A DNA stretch of 64,000 nt from Rhodobiaceae bacterium. Lineage in GTDB: Bacteria; Pseudomonadota; Alphaproteobacteria; Rhizobiales; Tepidamorphaceae. The notes below the pieces were generated by a model, which searched no databases, was not told the origin of the DNA, and saw only the letters and a program-made list of their open reading frames with translations. Shown here piece by piece: positions 18,764 to 27,888 of this stretch (position 1 is its first letter; every line of letters starts with the position of its first letter). Location of the stretch: positions 186,001-250,000 of the forward strand of contig JACKJR010000002.1 in assembly GCA_020637855.1 (NCBI GenBank), read 5' to 3'. The position numbers were made by a program, and so were the translations under genes.

Positions 18764-19642
18764 ATGCTCATCTCGATCATCATCACGACCTACGACCGGC
18801 CAAAAGCCCTCGCAGCCGTACTCAATGGCTTGCGCAGACAAACGGACCGTGGATTTGAGGTTCTGATCGCCGATGACGGCTCGGATGCGAAGACGAGCAA
18901 CGCCATACACCCGATGCACGGCAAGCTTGGCGTGCCGATCCAGCGCATATGGCAACCCCACCGCGACTTCCGCGCCGCCGCAATCCGCAACCGCGCAATC
19001 GCCAAGGCGCGCGGCGAATACATCATATTTCTGGACGGCGACTGCGTGCCGCTGCCCAACTTCGTCGAGCGCCACCGCAAGCTTGCAGAACCCGGCTACT
19101 ACGTTTTCGGACAGCATGTGCCGCTCAGCCAGGAATACACACGCCACATCATCAACAACCGCATCGACCTGTCGGCCAAGTCCTTTCACTCGCTTGTCGC
19201 CAATCGCATCAAGGGACGCATAACCCGGTTGTTGCCGCTGCTGAGTGTTCCGCTTGGTTTCCTGCGCAAACTGCCATGGTACAGCTGGCAGAAACTGCGC
19301 GGGTGCAATTTTGCCGCCTGGCGCGAGGATCTGGTCCGCATTGACGGCTTCAATGGCAATTATATTGGCTGGGGGTTTGAAGACTCCGATCTTGCACTGC
19401 GCCTGACCAATTCAGGCCTGCGCGCAAAAGACGGCAGACTGTCGACAGGCGTACTGCACTTGTGGCATCCGGAGGCGAACAAGGCCGCAATGACAGACAA
19501 TCTTCAGCGGCTGCGCAAAGCGATTGCTTCGGGCGCGATCAAGGCGGAGAAAGGAATTTCAACGTTGACACACGTATCCGCGCATCCAGCAGAACCAACG
19601 ACCGGGAGCCATCCAGATGGACACGAAACCGTCGGTGAATGA
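18764..19642 (+). CDS. Family 2 glycosyltransferase
   Basis: 292 residues. GT-A fold: ISIIITTYDRPKALAAVL at the N-terminus, first acidic pair in VLIADDGSD, the DxD-type FLDGDCVPLPNFVERH near 95, and an acceptor/galactosyltransferase-like GWGFEDSDLALRL near 205. Cytoplasmic or membrane-associated, and likely to act on a surface polysaccharide or LPS. The acceptor is unknown. Its last 26 bases overlap the thioesterase gene. Confidence 0.9.
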   Translation: MLISIIITTYDRPKALAAVLNGLRRQTDRGFEVLIADDGSDAKTSNAIHPMHGKLGVPIQRIWQPHRDFRAAAIRNRAIAKARGEYIIFLDGDCVPLPNFVERHRKLAEPGYYVFGQHVPLSQEYTRHIINNRIDLSAKSFHSLVANRIKGRITRLLPLLSVPLGFLRKLPWYSWQKLRGCNFAAWREDLVRIDGFNGNYIGWGFEDSDLALRLTNSGLRAKDGRLSTGVLHLWHPEANKAAMTDNLQRLRKAIASGAIKAEKGISTLTHVSAHPAEPTTGSHPDGHETVGE

Positions 19643-20033
19643 TGCCGCTTCAGGCATCGTGGAGCCACGCGGCGAACTGACAGTACGCACCATCGCCATG
19701 CCCGCCGATACAAACGCCAATGGCGATATCTTCGGCGGCTGGGTGCTGTCGCAGATGGACATGGCCGGCGGCATCCGCGGCGTCGAGCGCGCACAAGGGC
19801 GAGTTGCAACCGTTGCCGTCGATGCGATGACCTTTATCCGTCCGGTACATGTCGGCGATGTGCTGTGCGTCTACACCGATATCGACCGCGTCGGCCGCAC
19901 GTCGCTGCGCATTCACATCGAAGCCTGGGCGCGGCGGTTTACGGAAAATGTCCGCGAAAAAGTGACCGAAGCCGCCTTCGTGTTCGTCGCCATCGACGAT
20001 GACGGCAATCCCAGACCCGTCCCGCCGGAATAA
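19617..20033 (+). CDS. Acyl-CoA thioesterase, YciA-like hotdog protein
   Basis: 138 residues, one hotdog domain. The N-terminal half has the conserved MPADTNANGDIFGGWVLSQM (family Asn/Asp region and Gly-rich turn), followed by VAVDAMTFIRPVHVGDVLCV. YciA-type enzymes hydrolyse a broad range of acyl-CoAs in the cytoplasm. The ATG at 19617 lies inside the end of the glycosyltransferase gene with GGGAG upstream, so translation may be coupled although the functions appear unrelated. Confidence 0.92.
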   Translation: MDTKPSVNDAASGIVEPRGELTVRTIAMPADTNANGDIFGGWVLSQMDMAGGIRGVERAQGRVATVAVDAMTFIRPVHVGDVLCVYTDIDRVGRTSLRIHIEAWARRFTENVREKVTEAAFVFVAIDDDGNPRPVPPE

Positions 20034-20129
20034 AGGGGCCGGCCAACAACCACGCCAATCTTGCAGGTTATCTTTTCTTCTTGACGCTATCTCGGACGGA
20101 AAACCGCTTTCGACTATTCTGGAATTGTT

Positions 20130-20930
20130 TTAGCGCCCCTTCCACTGCGGCTTGCGCTTGGAAAGGAAGGCCTCCATGCCCTCCTTGAAATCTTCGCTGG
20201 TGTAACACTGCACGACGAAATCATTACCCTCGCGTTCGCCGCGCCGGATGCGCCGGAGCGCTTCCTTGGTTGCGCTCATGGTCAGCGGAGCATGGCCACC
20301 CAGCGTTTCGGCCATCTCTCTTGCCCGCGCCGCAAGTGCGGCATGATCCGGCACCACTTCCGAAATAAGGCCGATGGCCTGCGCGTCCTGCGCACCGATG
20401 AGCCGGGCCATCAGGATCATGTCCATGACCCGGCCAGCCCCGACCAGCGACACCAGCCGGGCGTAGTTGTTGATGGACAGGCAATTGCCCAATGTACGTG
20501 CGATGGGAAACCCGAAACGGGAATCCTCGGTCGCGATCCTGAGATCGCAGGCAACCGCGATCCCCGCGCCACCGCCCGTGCAGGCGCCTGAAATCGCCGC
20601 GATGGTCGGCACCTTGCAGGTTTCGATCGCGGTCAGAACCCTTTCGATCTTCTCCTCATAGGCAATCGCGTCACCGGGACCTGAGAAATCCCGGAACTGG
20701 GCCATGTCGGTTCCCGCAGCAAAAGCCCGTTCATCGGCACCGGTAACGATAATCGCCTTGACCGACCCGTCGGTTTTCACGTCACGGCACAGGTTGGCAA
20801 GCCCTTCGTACATGGCGAAGGTCAGCGCGTTGCGGGTCTTCGGACGATTGAATTTCGCCGTGATGACCCCGTCTTGTTCGCAGACTAGGAAATCAGCCTC
20901 ATCCTGCTGCTGTACTGCCGCCTGGCTCAT
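20130..20930 (-). CDS. Enoyl-CoA hydratase/isomerase-family protein with atypical active site
   Basis: 266 residues from the ATG at 20930 (GGAG ten bases upstream). Crotonase fold: FNRPKTRNALTFAMYEGL near 27, the oxyanion-hole GADERAFAAGTDMAQF near 65, and ISGACTGGGAGIAVACDLRI near 112. The two glutamates used by classical hydratases are absent: the GGGCEL position reads GGGAGI and the FGxPE position reads FGFPIA. The C-terminus is normal (FKEGMEAFLSKRKPQWKGR). The reaction is therefore unlikely to be simple enoyl-CoA hydration; isomerase, decarboxylase or thioesterase-like chemistry is possible. Confidence 0.88.
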   Translation of the reverse strand: MSQAAVQQQDEADFLVCEQDGVITAKFNRPKTRNALTFAMYEGLANLCRDVKTDGSVKAIIVTGADERAFAAGTDMAQFRDFSGPGDAIAYEEKIERVLTAIETCKVPTIAAISGACTGGGAGIAVACDLRIATEDSRFGFPIARTLGNCLSINNYARLVSLVGAGRVMDMILMARLIGAQDAQAIGLISEVVPDHAALAARAREMAETLGGHAPLTMSATKEALRRIRRGEREGNDFVVQCYTSEDFKEGMEAFLSKRKPQWKGR

Positions 20931-21029
20931 GCGCTGCCGCTCCTGAAGAATATCATTGTCCGTGTAGCGCACCTTACATGCGTGCACAGGCATGCCAAGG
21001 CTTCAGATGTCGGATCGGGCGGGGACCAG

Positions 21030-22133
21030 CTATTCGGCCGGCGTATGTGCAGCACCGCCGTTGCGGCGGAACGCGGCCATCACCGAACCCTCAACCAGTT
21101 GCGCAAGTCCCATGCGGGCGCCTATCGCGATCGAGGCAATGACCACGGGTGCTGAAACGGCCATGGTCGAAACGGCGGTGACCCCCTGCCCGATCGTGCA
21201 GCCCATGGCGAAGACGCCGCCGACGCCCATCAGCGCGGCACCGAGCAGATGCCTGCTCAACTCACGTCCGTCATCGCACGCCTCCCAGCGCACTTCCTTC
21301 CTTCGCCATGCCGCAAGTGCCCCGCCGGCAAGCGTACCGAAAACGAGGCCGACGCCATAATCGGGAATGGTGCCGGTATAGGTGACAATCTGCATGATCG
21401 CATCGCCTACCGGAACGACGAAGGAACCGGCCTCAAGCTGCACCGGCGAGAAAGAATGCTTCGCTGCCCACGTTGTCACCAGCCAGCCGAACGCGATGAC
21501 GCAACCAACCGCGCATCCAGCAATAATCTGTCCGCGCTTGCTCCTGTAACCGGCATCGGCGAACACCCATGCCAAAGCAGCCGCGACAAGGACAATGGCC
21601 GCTGCCCACCGCAAATCCATTCCCGAAGCATATGACACAAGACTGCCTATCGACTGGTCGCCGGCTGCCGAGAGGTCTATCGCGAGATTGTCGACGATCC
21701 GGATTCGCAATTGCCCCGTCAGTCCGCGCTGCGCCGATAACGCAGCAAGCCCGAGCACCAGCAAAACCACAAGCGCGCGAAGATTGCCGCCGCCAAGACG
21801 CACCACGGCCGTGAACCCGCACATGCCGACCAGCGCCATGCCGAAGCCGAACATCACACCGCCCATGATCGCCCCGGTCAGTCCGAACTGGCTGGAGAGA
21901 TAGAACGAGGAAGAAATGTCGATCAGACCGAAATGGATCAGCGCTTGCGTCGCTGCCAATGCGACCGAGCCGGCCAGCACCCACGTGCGCAAACCGGTCG
22001 AATCGCTCCCGTACCAGTGCTGTTCTAGCGCTGCCATGGTGCAGAAACGATTTGCCCGGGCGACATAGCCGAGCACGATCCCTGCAACAAATCCGAGAAA
22101 CGGCAGCGCAATGCTTGCGTCGACACCGCTCAT
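21030..22133 (-). CDS. YeeE/YedE-family sulfur-compound transporter
   Basis: 367 residues, about nine to ten membrane helices. The family's functional cysteines are visible in RANRFCTMAALEQ near 26, LVGMCGFTAVVRLGGGNLRA near 98, and AMGCTIGQGVTAVS near 320. TsuA-type members import thiosulfate through cysteine relays; others are linked with selenium or sulfur trafficking. No TusA/SirA or sulfurtransferase partner is adjacent, so the exact substrate is open. Confidence 0.92.
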   Translation of the reverse strand: MSGVDASIALPFLGFVAGIVLGYVARANRFCTMAALEQHWYGSDSTGLRTWVLAGSVALAATQALIHFGLIDISSSFYLSSQFGLTGAIMGGVMFGFGMALVGMCGFTAVVRLGGGNLRALVVLLVLGLAALSAQRGLTGQLRIRIVDNLAIDLSAAGDQSIGSLVSYASGMDLRWAAAIVLVAAALAWVFADAGYRSKRGQIIAGCAVGCVIAFGWLVTTWAAKHSFSPVQLEAGSFVVPVGDAIMQIVTYTGTIPDYGVGLVFGTLAGGALAAWRRKEVRWEACDDGRELSRHLLGAALMGVGGVFAMGCTIGQGVTAVSTMAVSAPVVIASIAIGARMGLAQLVEGSVMAAFRRNGGAAHTPAE

Positions 22134-22224
22134 ACATTTCCTCCATCCCGCTCTGACGGCGGGTCATGAGAGGATGCTACGCATACAAAAAGCCGAATGC
22201 AATGTAGCCGGGATCACACTTGGC

Positions 22225-23250
22225 TTACCCCTCGCCCGCCAGACAGCCGCGAATCTCAGCCGCCATGTTGCGCATCAGGGTGAAATAGAGGTTCGGACCG
22301 TCTTCGAGTGAAGCACCGAGCGGATCGAGTGTTCCACTATGCGTGGATGTGCCTTCCGTGATCGCGGCAAGAATTTTCGGCTCGAACTGCGGTTCTGAAA
22401 ACACGCAGACGCTATTCACCTCGGATACCTTCGCGTGGATTTCTGCAATACGTTCCGCGCCGGGCATGACTTCGGGGTTGACGGTCACGGAACCGGCCAC
22501 GTGCAACCCGAAGCGTTGCTCGAAGTACTGGTAAGCGTCGTGAAAGACGATGAAGGAACGCGTGTGCACAGGAGCAAGCGCCTCGCCAATCTCGTCTTCA
22601 AGCCTGCTCAGCGAAACCGTTAGCAGATCCGCGTTGGACAAATATGTTTCCGCATTGCCGGGATCGGCCTTGGCTAATGCATCGGCAATCGCTTGCACCA
22701 TGGCTGCCGCATTGCGTGGGTCGAGCCAGATGTGCACGTCGATCTCCTCGCCATGGTGGTGAGCGTGCTCCTCACCCTCGTGGTCGTGATCATGGTCGGC
22801 ATGCTCTTCGCCATGAGCATCGTGGTCTTCGTGTTCCGCGTGTTCGTCTTGATCGTGCCCCTCGTGGCCGTGATCATGCCCCTCGAAGGTGCCGCCCTCA
22901 CGCAGCTCCAGGAATTTCAGCCCTTCGGCCTTTGACAACGCCACCACCTGCGCATCATGGCTCAGCGTCTCCAGCGGCTTTTCCAGAAAGGCTTCCAGGT
23001 CATGGCCGATCCAGAAGACAAGCTTTGCATTTTCCAGCATCCGGGCCTGGGAGGGTTTCAGCGAATAGGTGTGCGGCGAACCCGCACCCTCAACGATTAG
23101 CTCCGGCGAGCCGGTATCCCCCATGACAGCGGCGACCAGCGAATATACCGGCTTGATCGAAGCGACGACGCCATCCATCGCCATTGCCGGCGACAACGCA
23201 CCGATCGCAAGAAAACCGCCAACCGCCAGAACCAGACTCCGAATATTCAT
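22225..23250 (-). CDS. znuA: Zinc ABC transporter substrate-binding protein
   Basis: 341 residues. Signal peptide (LVLAVGGFLAIGALSPAMA), then a cluster A-I metal-binding protein. The three ZnuA histidines are represented by GAGSPHTYSLKP near 57, VHIWLDPRNAA near 172 and VFHDAYQYFEQRFGLHV near 236. Residues about 122-168 form a His/Asp/Glu-rich zinc-scavenging loop, typical of high-affinity zinc ZnuA. It is divergent from znuC, with candidate Zur palindromes between them. Confidence 0.97.
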   Translation of the reverse strand: MNIRSLVLAVGGFLAIGALSPAMAMDGVVASIKPVYSLVAAVMGDTGSPELIVEGAGSPHTYSLKPSQARMLENAKLVFWIGHDLEAFLEKPLETLSHDAQVVALSKAEGLKFLELREGGTFEGHDHGHEGHDQDEHAEHEDHDAHGEEHADHDHDHEGEEHAHHHGEEIDVHIWLDPRNAAAMVQAIADALAKADPGNAETYLSNADLLTVSLSRLEDEIGEALAPVHTRSFIVFHDAYQYFEQRFGLHVAGSVTVNPEVMPGAERIAEIHAKVSEVNSVCVFSEPQFEPKILAAITEGTSTHSGTLDPLGASLEDGPNLYFTLMRNMAAEIRGCLAGEG

Positions 23251-23270
23251 CGAACTTCCCTCAATCTGAT

Positions 23271-23287
23271 ATGTAATATCATTACAT
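23271..23287. promoter_or_regulatory. Candidate Zur operator 1
   Basis: ATGTAAT-ATC-ATTACAT, a perfect seven-base inverted repeat around a three-base centre, in the znuA-znuC divergent promoter region and preceded by GAT. It resembles alphaproteobacterial Zur boxes. The assignment to Zur rests on form and position. Confidence 0.7.
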
Positions 23288-23289
23288 TG

Positions 23290-23304
23290 CGTTATGGTAT
23301 AACG
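23290..23304. promoter_or_regulatory. Candidate Zur operator 2 (weaker)
   Basis: CGTTAT-GGT-ATAACG, six-base arms around three bases, two bases after operator 1 and about 48 bases before znuC. It may be a second Zur half-turn or overlap a -10 element of the divergent promoters. Confidence 0.4.
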
Positions 23305-23352
23305 TATGAAAAAACACTATGCAATCCGGAATCAGAAGGACCGGCAAAGGAC

Positions 23353-24207
23353 ATGGCTCAGGCAGCAAAGAGCAGCAGCCCACCCGATACGCTTGTATCC
23401 CTGACCAATGCCGGCGTCAGCCGCGGCGAGCACTGGCTGGTACGCGGCGTTTCGCTGTCTGTGAACGCCGGCGAAATCGTCACGTTGATCGGCCCGAACG
23501 GTTCTGGCAAATCGACCTCGGTCAAGATGGCGCTCGGCATCATGGCTCCAAACGAGGGCACGGCCACGCGCAGCAAAGGCCTGAGGGTTGGATATGTTCC
23601 GCAGAAACTCGCCATCGACTGGACACTCCCGCTGACGGTTTCCCGCTTCATGAGTCTGACCGGCCCCGTCGAGGGCGCCGACGCGGATGCGGCACTTACC
23701 GAAACCGGGATCGCCCATCTTGCCGGATCGGAGTTGCGAAACCTGTCGGGCGGTGAGTTCCAGCGTGCCATGCTGGCGCGCGCGATTTTGCGCAAGCCCG
23801 ACCTGCTGGTGCTGGACGAACCGGTCCAGGGCGTCGACTTCAGCGGCGAGATCGCACTCTACGAACTGGTCTCGAAAATCCGCGACAGGCTTGGCTGCGG
23901 TATCCTGATGGTCTCACATGATCTGCATATCGTTATGGCGGCAACCGACAAGGTTATCTGCCTCAATGGCCACGTCTGCTGCGAAGGAACGCCGCACGCG
24001 GTTGCCGAAGACCCCGCCTACCGGCAACTGTTCGGCGAACGTGCAGGCACCCTTGCCGTTTATCAACACCATCATGACCACACTCATCTACCAGACGGAC
24101 GCGTACGTCACGCCGACGGCACCATCACCGACGACTGCCATCCCGGCGACGGCCATCACGCTCACCATGAACCAGACGCGCATGAGGAGGAGCACGATCA
24201 TGCTTGA
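23353..24207 (+). CDS. znuC: Zinc ABC transporter ATP-binding protein with His-rich tail
   Basis: 284 residues from the ATG at 23353 (AAAGG upstream). ABC ATPase: Walker A GPNGSGKSTSVKM near 49, signature LRNLSGGEFQRAMLARAILR near 134, Walker B DLLVLDEPVQGVDFSG near 155 and the switch histidine in LMVSHDLHIV. From about residue 238 to the end there is a His/Asp/Glu-rich extension (YQHHHDHTHLPDG and later HAHHEP), which could bind zinc. The last eight bases overlap znuB. Confidence 0.97.
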   Translation: MAQAAKSSSPPDTLVSLTNAGVSRGEHWLVRGVSLSVNAGEIVTLIGPNGSGKSTSVKMALGIMAPNEGTATRSKGLRVGYVPQKLAIDWTLPLTVSRFMSLTGPVEGADADAALTETGIAHLAGSELRNLSGGEFQRAMLARAILRKPDLLVLDEPVQGVDFSGEIALYELVSKIRDRLGCGILMVSHDLHIVMAATDKVICLNGHVCCEGTPHAVAEDPAYRQLFGERAGTLAVYQHHHDHTHLPDGRVRHADGTITDDCHPGDGHHAHHEPDAHEEEHDHA

Positions 24208-25000
24208 TGGCTTCTTCCTGCGCGCACTTGTTGCAGGGATCGGTGTCGCTGCGATCGCCGGGCCACTGGGGTGCTTCATCGTCTGGCGCAGGCTCGCCTA
24301 TTTCGGCGACACGCTATCCCATGCCGCCCTGCTCGGCGTCGCGCTGGGATTGCTGATGGAGGTCAACATCACGCTTTCGGTCTTTGCCGTCGCCGGGCTG
24401 GTTGCACTCGCATTGATGGTACTGCAGCGGCGGGCATCTTTGTCGGCCGACGCGCTTCTCGGCCTGCTTGCCCATTCATCGCTGGCCATCGGCATCGTCT
24501 GCCTTGCGTTCATGACCTGGGTGCGCATGGATCTGATGGGTCTATTGTTCGGCGACATCCTTGCCGTCTCGAAAACCGACATCGCAATCATCTACGCTGG
24601 CGGCGCAGCCGTTCTCGTCGTTCTGGCGCTGATCTGGAAACCGTTGTTTGCCGGAACAGTCAGCAGGGAACTGGCGCAGGCCGAAGGCCTGAACCCCGGA
24701 CGCGCCGATCTTGTTTTCATGCTTCTGCTGTCCGGCACAATCGCCATCGCCATGAAGATCGTCGGCGTCCTGCTGATCACCGCCCTGATGCTGATACCTG
24801 CCGCCGCAGCCCGCCGCTTTGCAGCAACGCCGGAGCACATGGCTGTCCTCGCCGCGCTTGCCGGCGTGCTTTCGGTGATCGCCGGCCTGTTTGGCTCGCT
24901 TGAATGGGACACCCCGTCAGGCCCCTCGATCGTCGTTGCCGCCATGGCTTTGTTCCTGCTCGGCCTCGCACCGCTCCCCGCAATTCAACGGAACCGATGA
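24200..25000 (+). CDS. znuB: Zinc ABC transporter permease
   Basis: 266 residues, about eight to nine membrane helices of the ABC-3 family. The start ATG at 24200 has a perfect AGGAGG eleven bases upstream, inside the end of znuC. Family features include GCFIVWRRLAYFGDTLSHAA near 24-43, DALLGLLAHSSLAIGIV near 84 and MKIVGVLLITALMLIPAAAA near 190. The frame upstream of this ATG overlaps znuC and is not part of the gene. Confidence 0.97.
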   Translation: MLDGFFLRALVAGIGVAAIAGPLGCFIVWRRLAYFGDTLSHAALLGVALGLLMEVNITLSVFAVAGLVALALMVLQRRASLSADALLGLLAHSSLAIGIVCLAFMTWVRMDLMGLLFGDILAVSKTDIAIIYAGGAAVLVVLALIWKPLFAGTVSRELAQAEGLNPGRADLVFMLLLSGTIAIAMKIVGVLLITALMLIPAAAARRFAATPEHMAVLAALAGVLSVIAGLFGSLEWDTPSGPSIVVAAMALFLLGLAPLPAIQRNR

Positions 25001-25001
25001 C

Positions 25002-25412
25002 ATGCCTGCGCACCATCATGACACTCCGGACCTGACCAAGAACCAGTCGCTGGTCTACGACACACTGAGCGCTGCCGAAGGCCCCTTGAGCGCCTACACG
25101 ATCCTCGATCACTTGCGCGAAGAGGGCTTCCGCGCACCGCTTCAGGTCTACCGCGCGCTGGAGCGGCTTCAGGCACTAGGCCTCGTCCACCGGCTTGAAA
25201 GCCTCAACGCCTTCGTCGCCTGCAGCCACCCTTCATGCGAGGAGGACGGCACCGTCGCTTTCGCCATCTGTGAAACCTGCGGCAAGGTGTTCGAGTTCAC
25301 CGACGCGGAACTGAAGTCACGCCTCGGCACATGGGCGAAACAAACCGGTTTCCGCCCTCACAAGACGACGATCGAAATGCGTGGCCTTTGCGCCGGATGC
25401 AAGGCGTCCTGA
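25002..25412 (+). CDS. zur: Fur-family zinc uptake regulator
   Basis: 136 residues. Winged-helix N-terminal half (LSAYTILDHLREEGFRAPLQ, then VYRALERLQALGLVHRLESL) and a C-terminal metal/dimer half with the structural CxxC pairs CETCGK near 90 and CAGCKA at the end, plus CSHPSCEEDG near 69. It starts one base after the znuB stop, so it is in the znuCB operon. It should repress znuA and znuCB-zur under zinc sufficiency through the palindromes at 23271-23304. Confidence 0.94.
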   Translation: MPAHHHDTPDLTKNQSLVYDTLSAAEGPLSAYTILDHLREEGFRAPLQVYRALERLQALGLVHRLESLNAFVACSHPSCEEDGTVAFAICETCGKVFEFTDAELKSRLGTWAKQTGFRPHKTTIEMRGLCAGCKAS

Positions 25413-25444
25413 CAGCAGCCCGCCATCCAACCGGAGCGCCTTTG

Positions 25445-25993
25445 ATGATCAGAACCGCCCTGGCTTTCGCCCTTGCCATGACACTGCTGTTGCCGGGCAC
25501 AGTGATCGCGAAAGACCTGACCGGCCCGGCATTGATCACCGTCACCGGCAAGGTCGGCACGCCGAACCGGAACGGCCTTGATCCGTTCATGGACGCCTAT
25601 TTCAATTTCCAGCAGAAGGCATTCAGCGAGGCGCACGCCTTCACTTTCGCCGATCTCAAGACCCTGCCCCAGCACACAGTCACCGCCAATGCCGAGGATT
25701 GGCCGGCTCCGGTCAGGGCTTCGGGCCCATTGCTGGCCGACGTGATGGCGGCAGCGGGCGTGAGCGCGGATGCAACCCTCGCCTTTGGCGCGATCGACGG
25801 ATACACGGTCGAACTGGACCAGGCCGCACGCGACGGACAACCGTGGATACTGGCGATCGAAGCGGGCGGAAAGCCGCTGGCGCTCGGCGGGCGCGGGCCC
25901 GCGTGGCTGCTCCACGAAACCGGCGAAGCCGCCGCATCGAGCGACGAAGAAGCCCGCTGGGTTTGGTCGATCATCATGATCGAGGCGAAATAA
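25445..25993 (+). CDS. Small secreted SUOX-fold (molybdopterin oxidoreductase-like) protein
   Basis: 182 residues from the ATG at 25445. Signal peptide (ALAFALAMTLLLPGTVIA). The rest follows the oxidoreductase molybdopterin-binding pattern seen in YedY/SUOX relatives: FTFADLKTLPQHTVTA, then GPLLADVMAAAGVSADATL, AIDGYTVEL, GKPLALGGRGPAWLL and the final VWSIIMIEAK. No cysteine ligand for molybdenum is present, so it may not be an enzyme. It follows zur by 32 bases and might be in the same transcript. Function unknown. Confidence 0.72.
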   Translation: MIRTALAFALAMTLLLPGTVIAKDLTGPALITVTGKVGTPNRNGLDPFMDAYFNFQQKAFSEAHAFTFADLKTLPQHTVTANAEDWPAPVRASGPLLADVMAAAGVSADATLAFGAIDGYTVELDQAARDGQPWILAIEAGGKPLALGGRGPAWLLHETGEAAASSDEEARWVWSIIMIEAK

Positions 25994-26002
25994 TTTCAGC
26001 GA

Positions 26003-27319
26003 TCATAGCCACACCAGCGCAAGCGTGATCGCCGGAAACAGCACCAGGATCGCGACCCGTATCATGTCGCTGATCAGGAAAGGGACCGTTCCGGCATAGG
26101 TGACGCGCAGCGGCACATCCTCGGCCATCGAATTGATGATGAACAGGTTCATGCCCACAGGCGGCGTGATCAGCCCGACCTCGACCACGATCAGCACGAG
26201 GATACCGAACCACAGCGCGAAATCCTCCGACCCCATGCCGAAATCAAGCTGCGACACCACGGGGAAGAAGATCGGCACGGTCAGCAAGATCATAGACAGC
26301 GAATCCATGAAGCAGCCGAGCACGAGATAGAGCAGCAGGATCGCCAGAAGCACAGTGTGGGGCGAGAAGCCCTGGCCCAGCACCCAGTCCGCCGCCTCCT
26401 GCGGCAATTGCGCGAAGGCCAGAAACGAATTGAACGCGGCCGCCCCCAGAACGATGAAGAAAATCATCGCCGTGGAATTCGCCGTCTGCAGCAGCGAGGC
26501 CACCATCTTCCGGCGCGTCAGCCCGCCATTCAGCAGGGCGATCAGCCCGGTGCCAGCGGCGCCGACCGCCGCCCCCTCCGTCGGCGTGAAGACGCCAAGA
26601 TAAATCCCGCCGACAACCATCGCGAACACGATCATGACGGGCCAGATTCCGAAAAGCGCCCGAAAGCGCTCCCGATAAGGCAATGGATCGCCCGTGCCCG
26701 CGCTTTCCGGCTTGAGGCGAACGTAAACCGCGATTGCAAGCATGTAACCCAGAGCCGCCAGAATTCCCGGCACGATCGCCGCAACGAACAGCTTGGCGAT
26801 ATTCTGCTCGGTCAGGATGGCGTAGATCACGAGCACGATCGATGGCGGGATCAGGATGCCGAGCGTACCGCCTGCGGCCAGCGCGCCGGACGACAGGCCA
26901 CCGGAATAACCCGCCTTGCGCAATTCCGGCAGCGCCACCTGCCCCATCGTGGCAGCCGTTGCCAGCGATGAACCGCATATCGCGCCAAACCCGGCACACG
27001 CGCCCACGGAGGCCATTGCCATGCCGCCCTTGCGGTGGCCGAGCCATGACCGGGCGGCTTCGAACAGGGCTTTCGACAGACCGCCGTGCGTCGCGAACTG
27101 TCCCATCAGCAGGAACAGCGGAACAATGCCCAGCGAGTAGTTGGAGAAGGTGTCGTATGGCAGGGACTTCATCTGCGACATGACGGCGATCCAGGACCCG
27201 TTGACGAGCGCAGAACCGCCAAGACCGATCATAAGCATGGCAAGCCCGATCGGCATCCTGAAGGCAATCAGCACCAGCAGGATCGGAAAAGACCAGATCG
27301 CGATCTCAAGCTTGGTCAT
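26003..27319 (-). CDS. dctM: TRAP transporter large permease, DctM
   Basis: 438 residues with about 12-13 membrane segments. DctM signatures: FRMPIGLAMLMIGLGGSALV near the N-terminus, FGAICGSSLATAATMGQVAL near 112, GTLGILIPPSIVLVIYAILT near 150, VFTPTEGAAVGAAGTGL near 247, and VVEVGLITPPVGMNLFIINS near 375. It forms the sodium-coupled translocation unit with the DctQ subunit encoded 13 bases upstream. Substrate depends on the binding protein at 27947-28981. Confidence 0.95.
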   Translation of the reverse strand: MTKLEIAIWSFPILLVLIAFRMPIGLAMLMIGLGGSALVNGSWIAVMSQMKSLPYDTFSNYSLGIVPLFLLMGQFATHGGLSKALFEAARSWLGHRKGGMAMASVGACAGFGAICGSSLATAATMGQVALPELRKAGYSGGLSSGALAAGGTLGILIPPSIVLVIYAILTEQNIAKLFVAAIVPGILAALGYMLAIAVYVRLKPESAGTGDPLPYRERFRALFGIWPVMIVFAMVVGGIYLGVFTPTEGAAVGAAGTGLIALLNGGLTRRKMVASLLQTANSTAMIFFIVLGAAAFNSFLAFAQLPQEAADWVLGQGFSPHTVLLAILLLYLVLGCFMDSLSMILLTVPIFFPVVSQLDFGMGSEDFALWFGILVLIVVEVGLITPPVGMNLFIINSMAEDVPLRVTYAGTVPFLISDMIRVAILVLFPAITLALVWL

Positions 27320-27332
27320 CGAAGGTCCCGCA

Positions 27333-27848
27333 TCACGCGCCGGAGTGGCGCGGCAGCGCTTCTTCGACGCTGCGGATCACCGTATAGGCGGCGACAATCG
27401 CGAATGCGGCCGCGAGCGGAACACAGGCCGCATAACCCCACCAGACCTTGAGACCAAGGATATAGGTCGTCTCCCTGTACTGCATCTTGTCGAGCATGCC
27501 GAACCACAGCCGCCACGCGATGAAGGCACTGACCACGGTCATGGCCAGATTGTGGAACACCGACAGGGCCGCATCGCGGCGGCGGCCCAGCATCGGCGCA
27601 AGGATGTCGACCGAAACATGGCCGCGCTGAAGCTGGCACCAGGGCAGGAAACAGAAAATCGCAAAGGCTGTCCCCATCTCCACCAGCTCGAAGTCACCCG
27701 GAACCGGTTTGAGACCAAGCGGGATCAGGGCCCGTCCGGTAATGCTGATCACAACCAGAAGCATCAGTGCGACAAGCACGACGCCACCCAGCAGGGCGAA
27801 TGCCCGGGCTATGGCCGACACAGGTCCCTTGAGAATGTTCGTGAGCAT
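27333..27848 (-). CDS. dctQ: TRAP transporter small permease, DctQ
   Basis: 171 residues, four predicted membrane helices. Family features are GVVLVALMLLVVISITGRAL near 20, ELVEMGTAFAIFCFLPWCQL near 52 and QRGHVSVDILAPMLGRR after it. ATG at 27848 is preferred to a TTG at 27869. Gene order is binding protein, hairpin, dctQ, dctM. Confidence 0.93.
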   Translation of the reverse strand: MLTNILKGPVSAIARAFALLGGVVLVALMLLVVISITGRALIPLGLKPVPGDFELVEMGTAFAIFCFLPWCQLQRGHVSVDILAPMLGRRRDAALSVFHNLAMTVVSAFIAWRLWFGMLDKMQYRETTYILGLKVWWGYAACVPLAAAFAIVAAYTVIRSVEEALPRHSGA

Positions 27849-27888
27849 GTTTTCAGGCACCTCTCGCAAGAGGTTCTACCTCAAGCAC

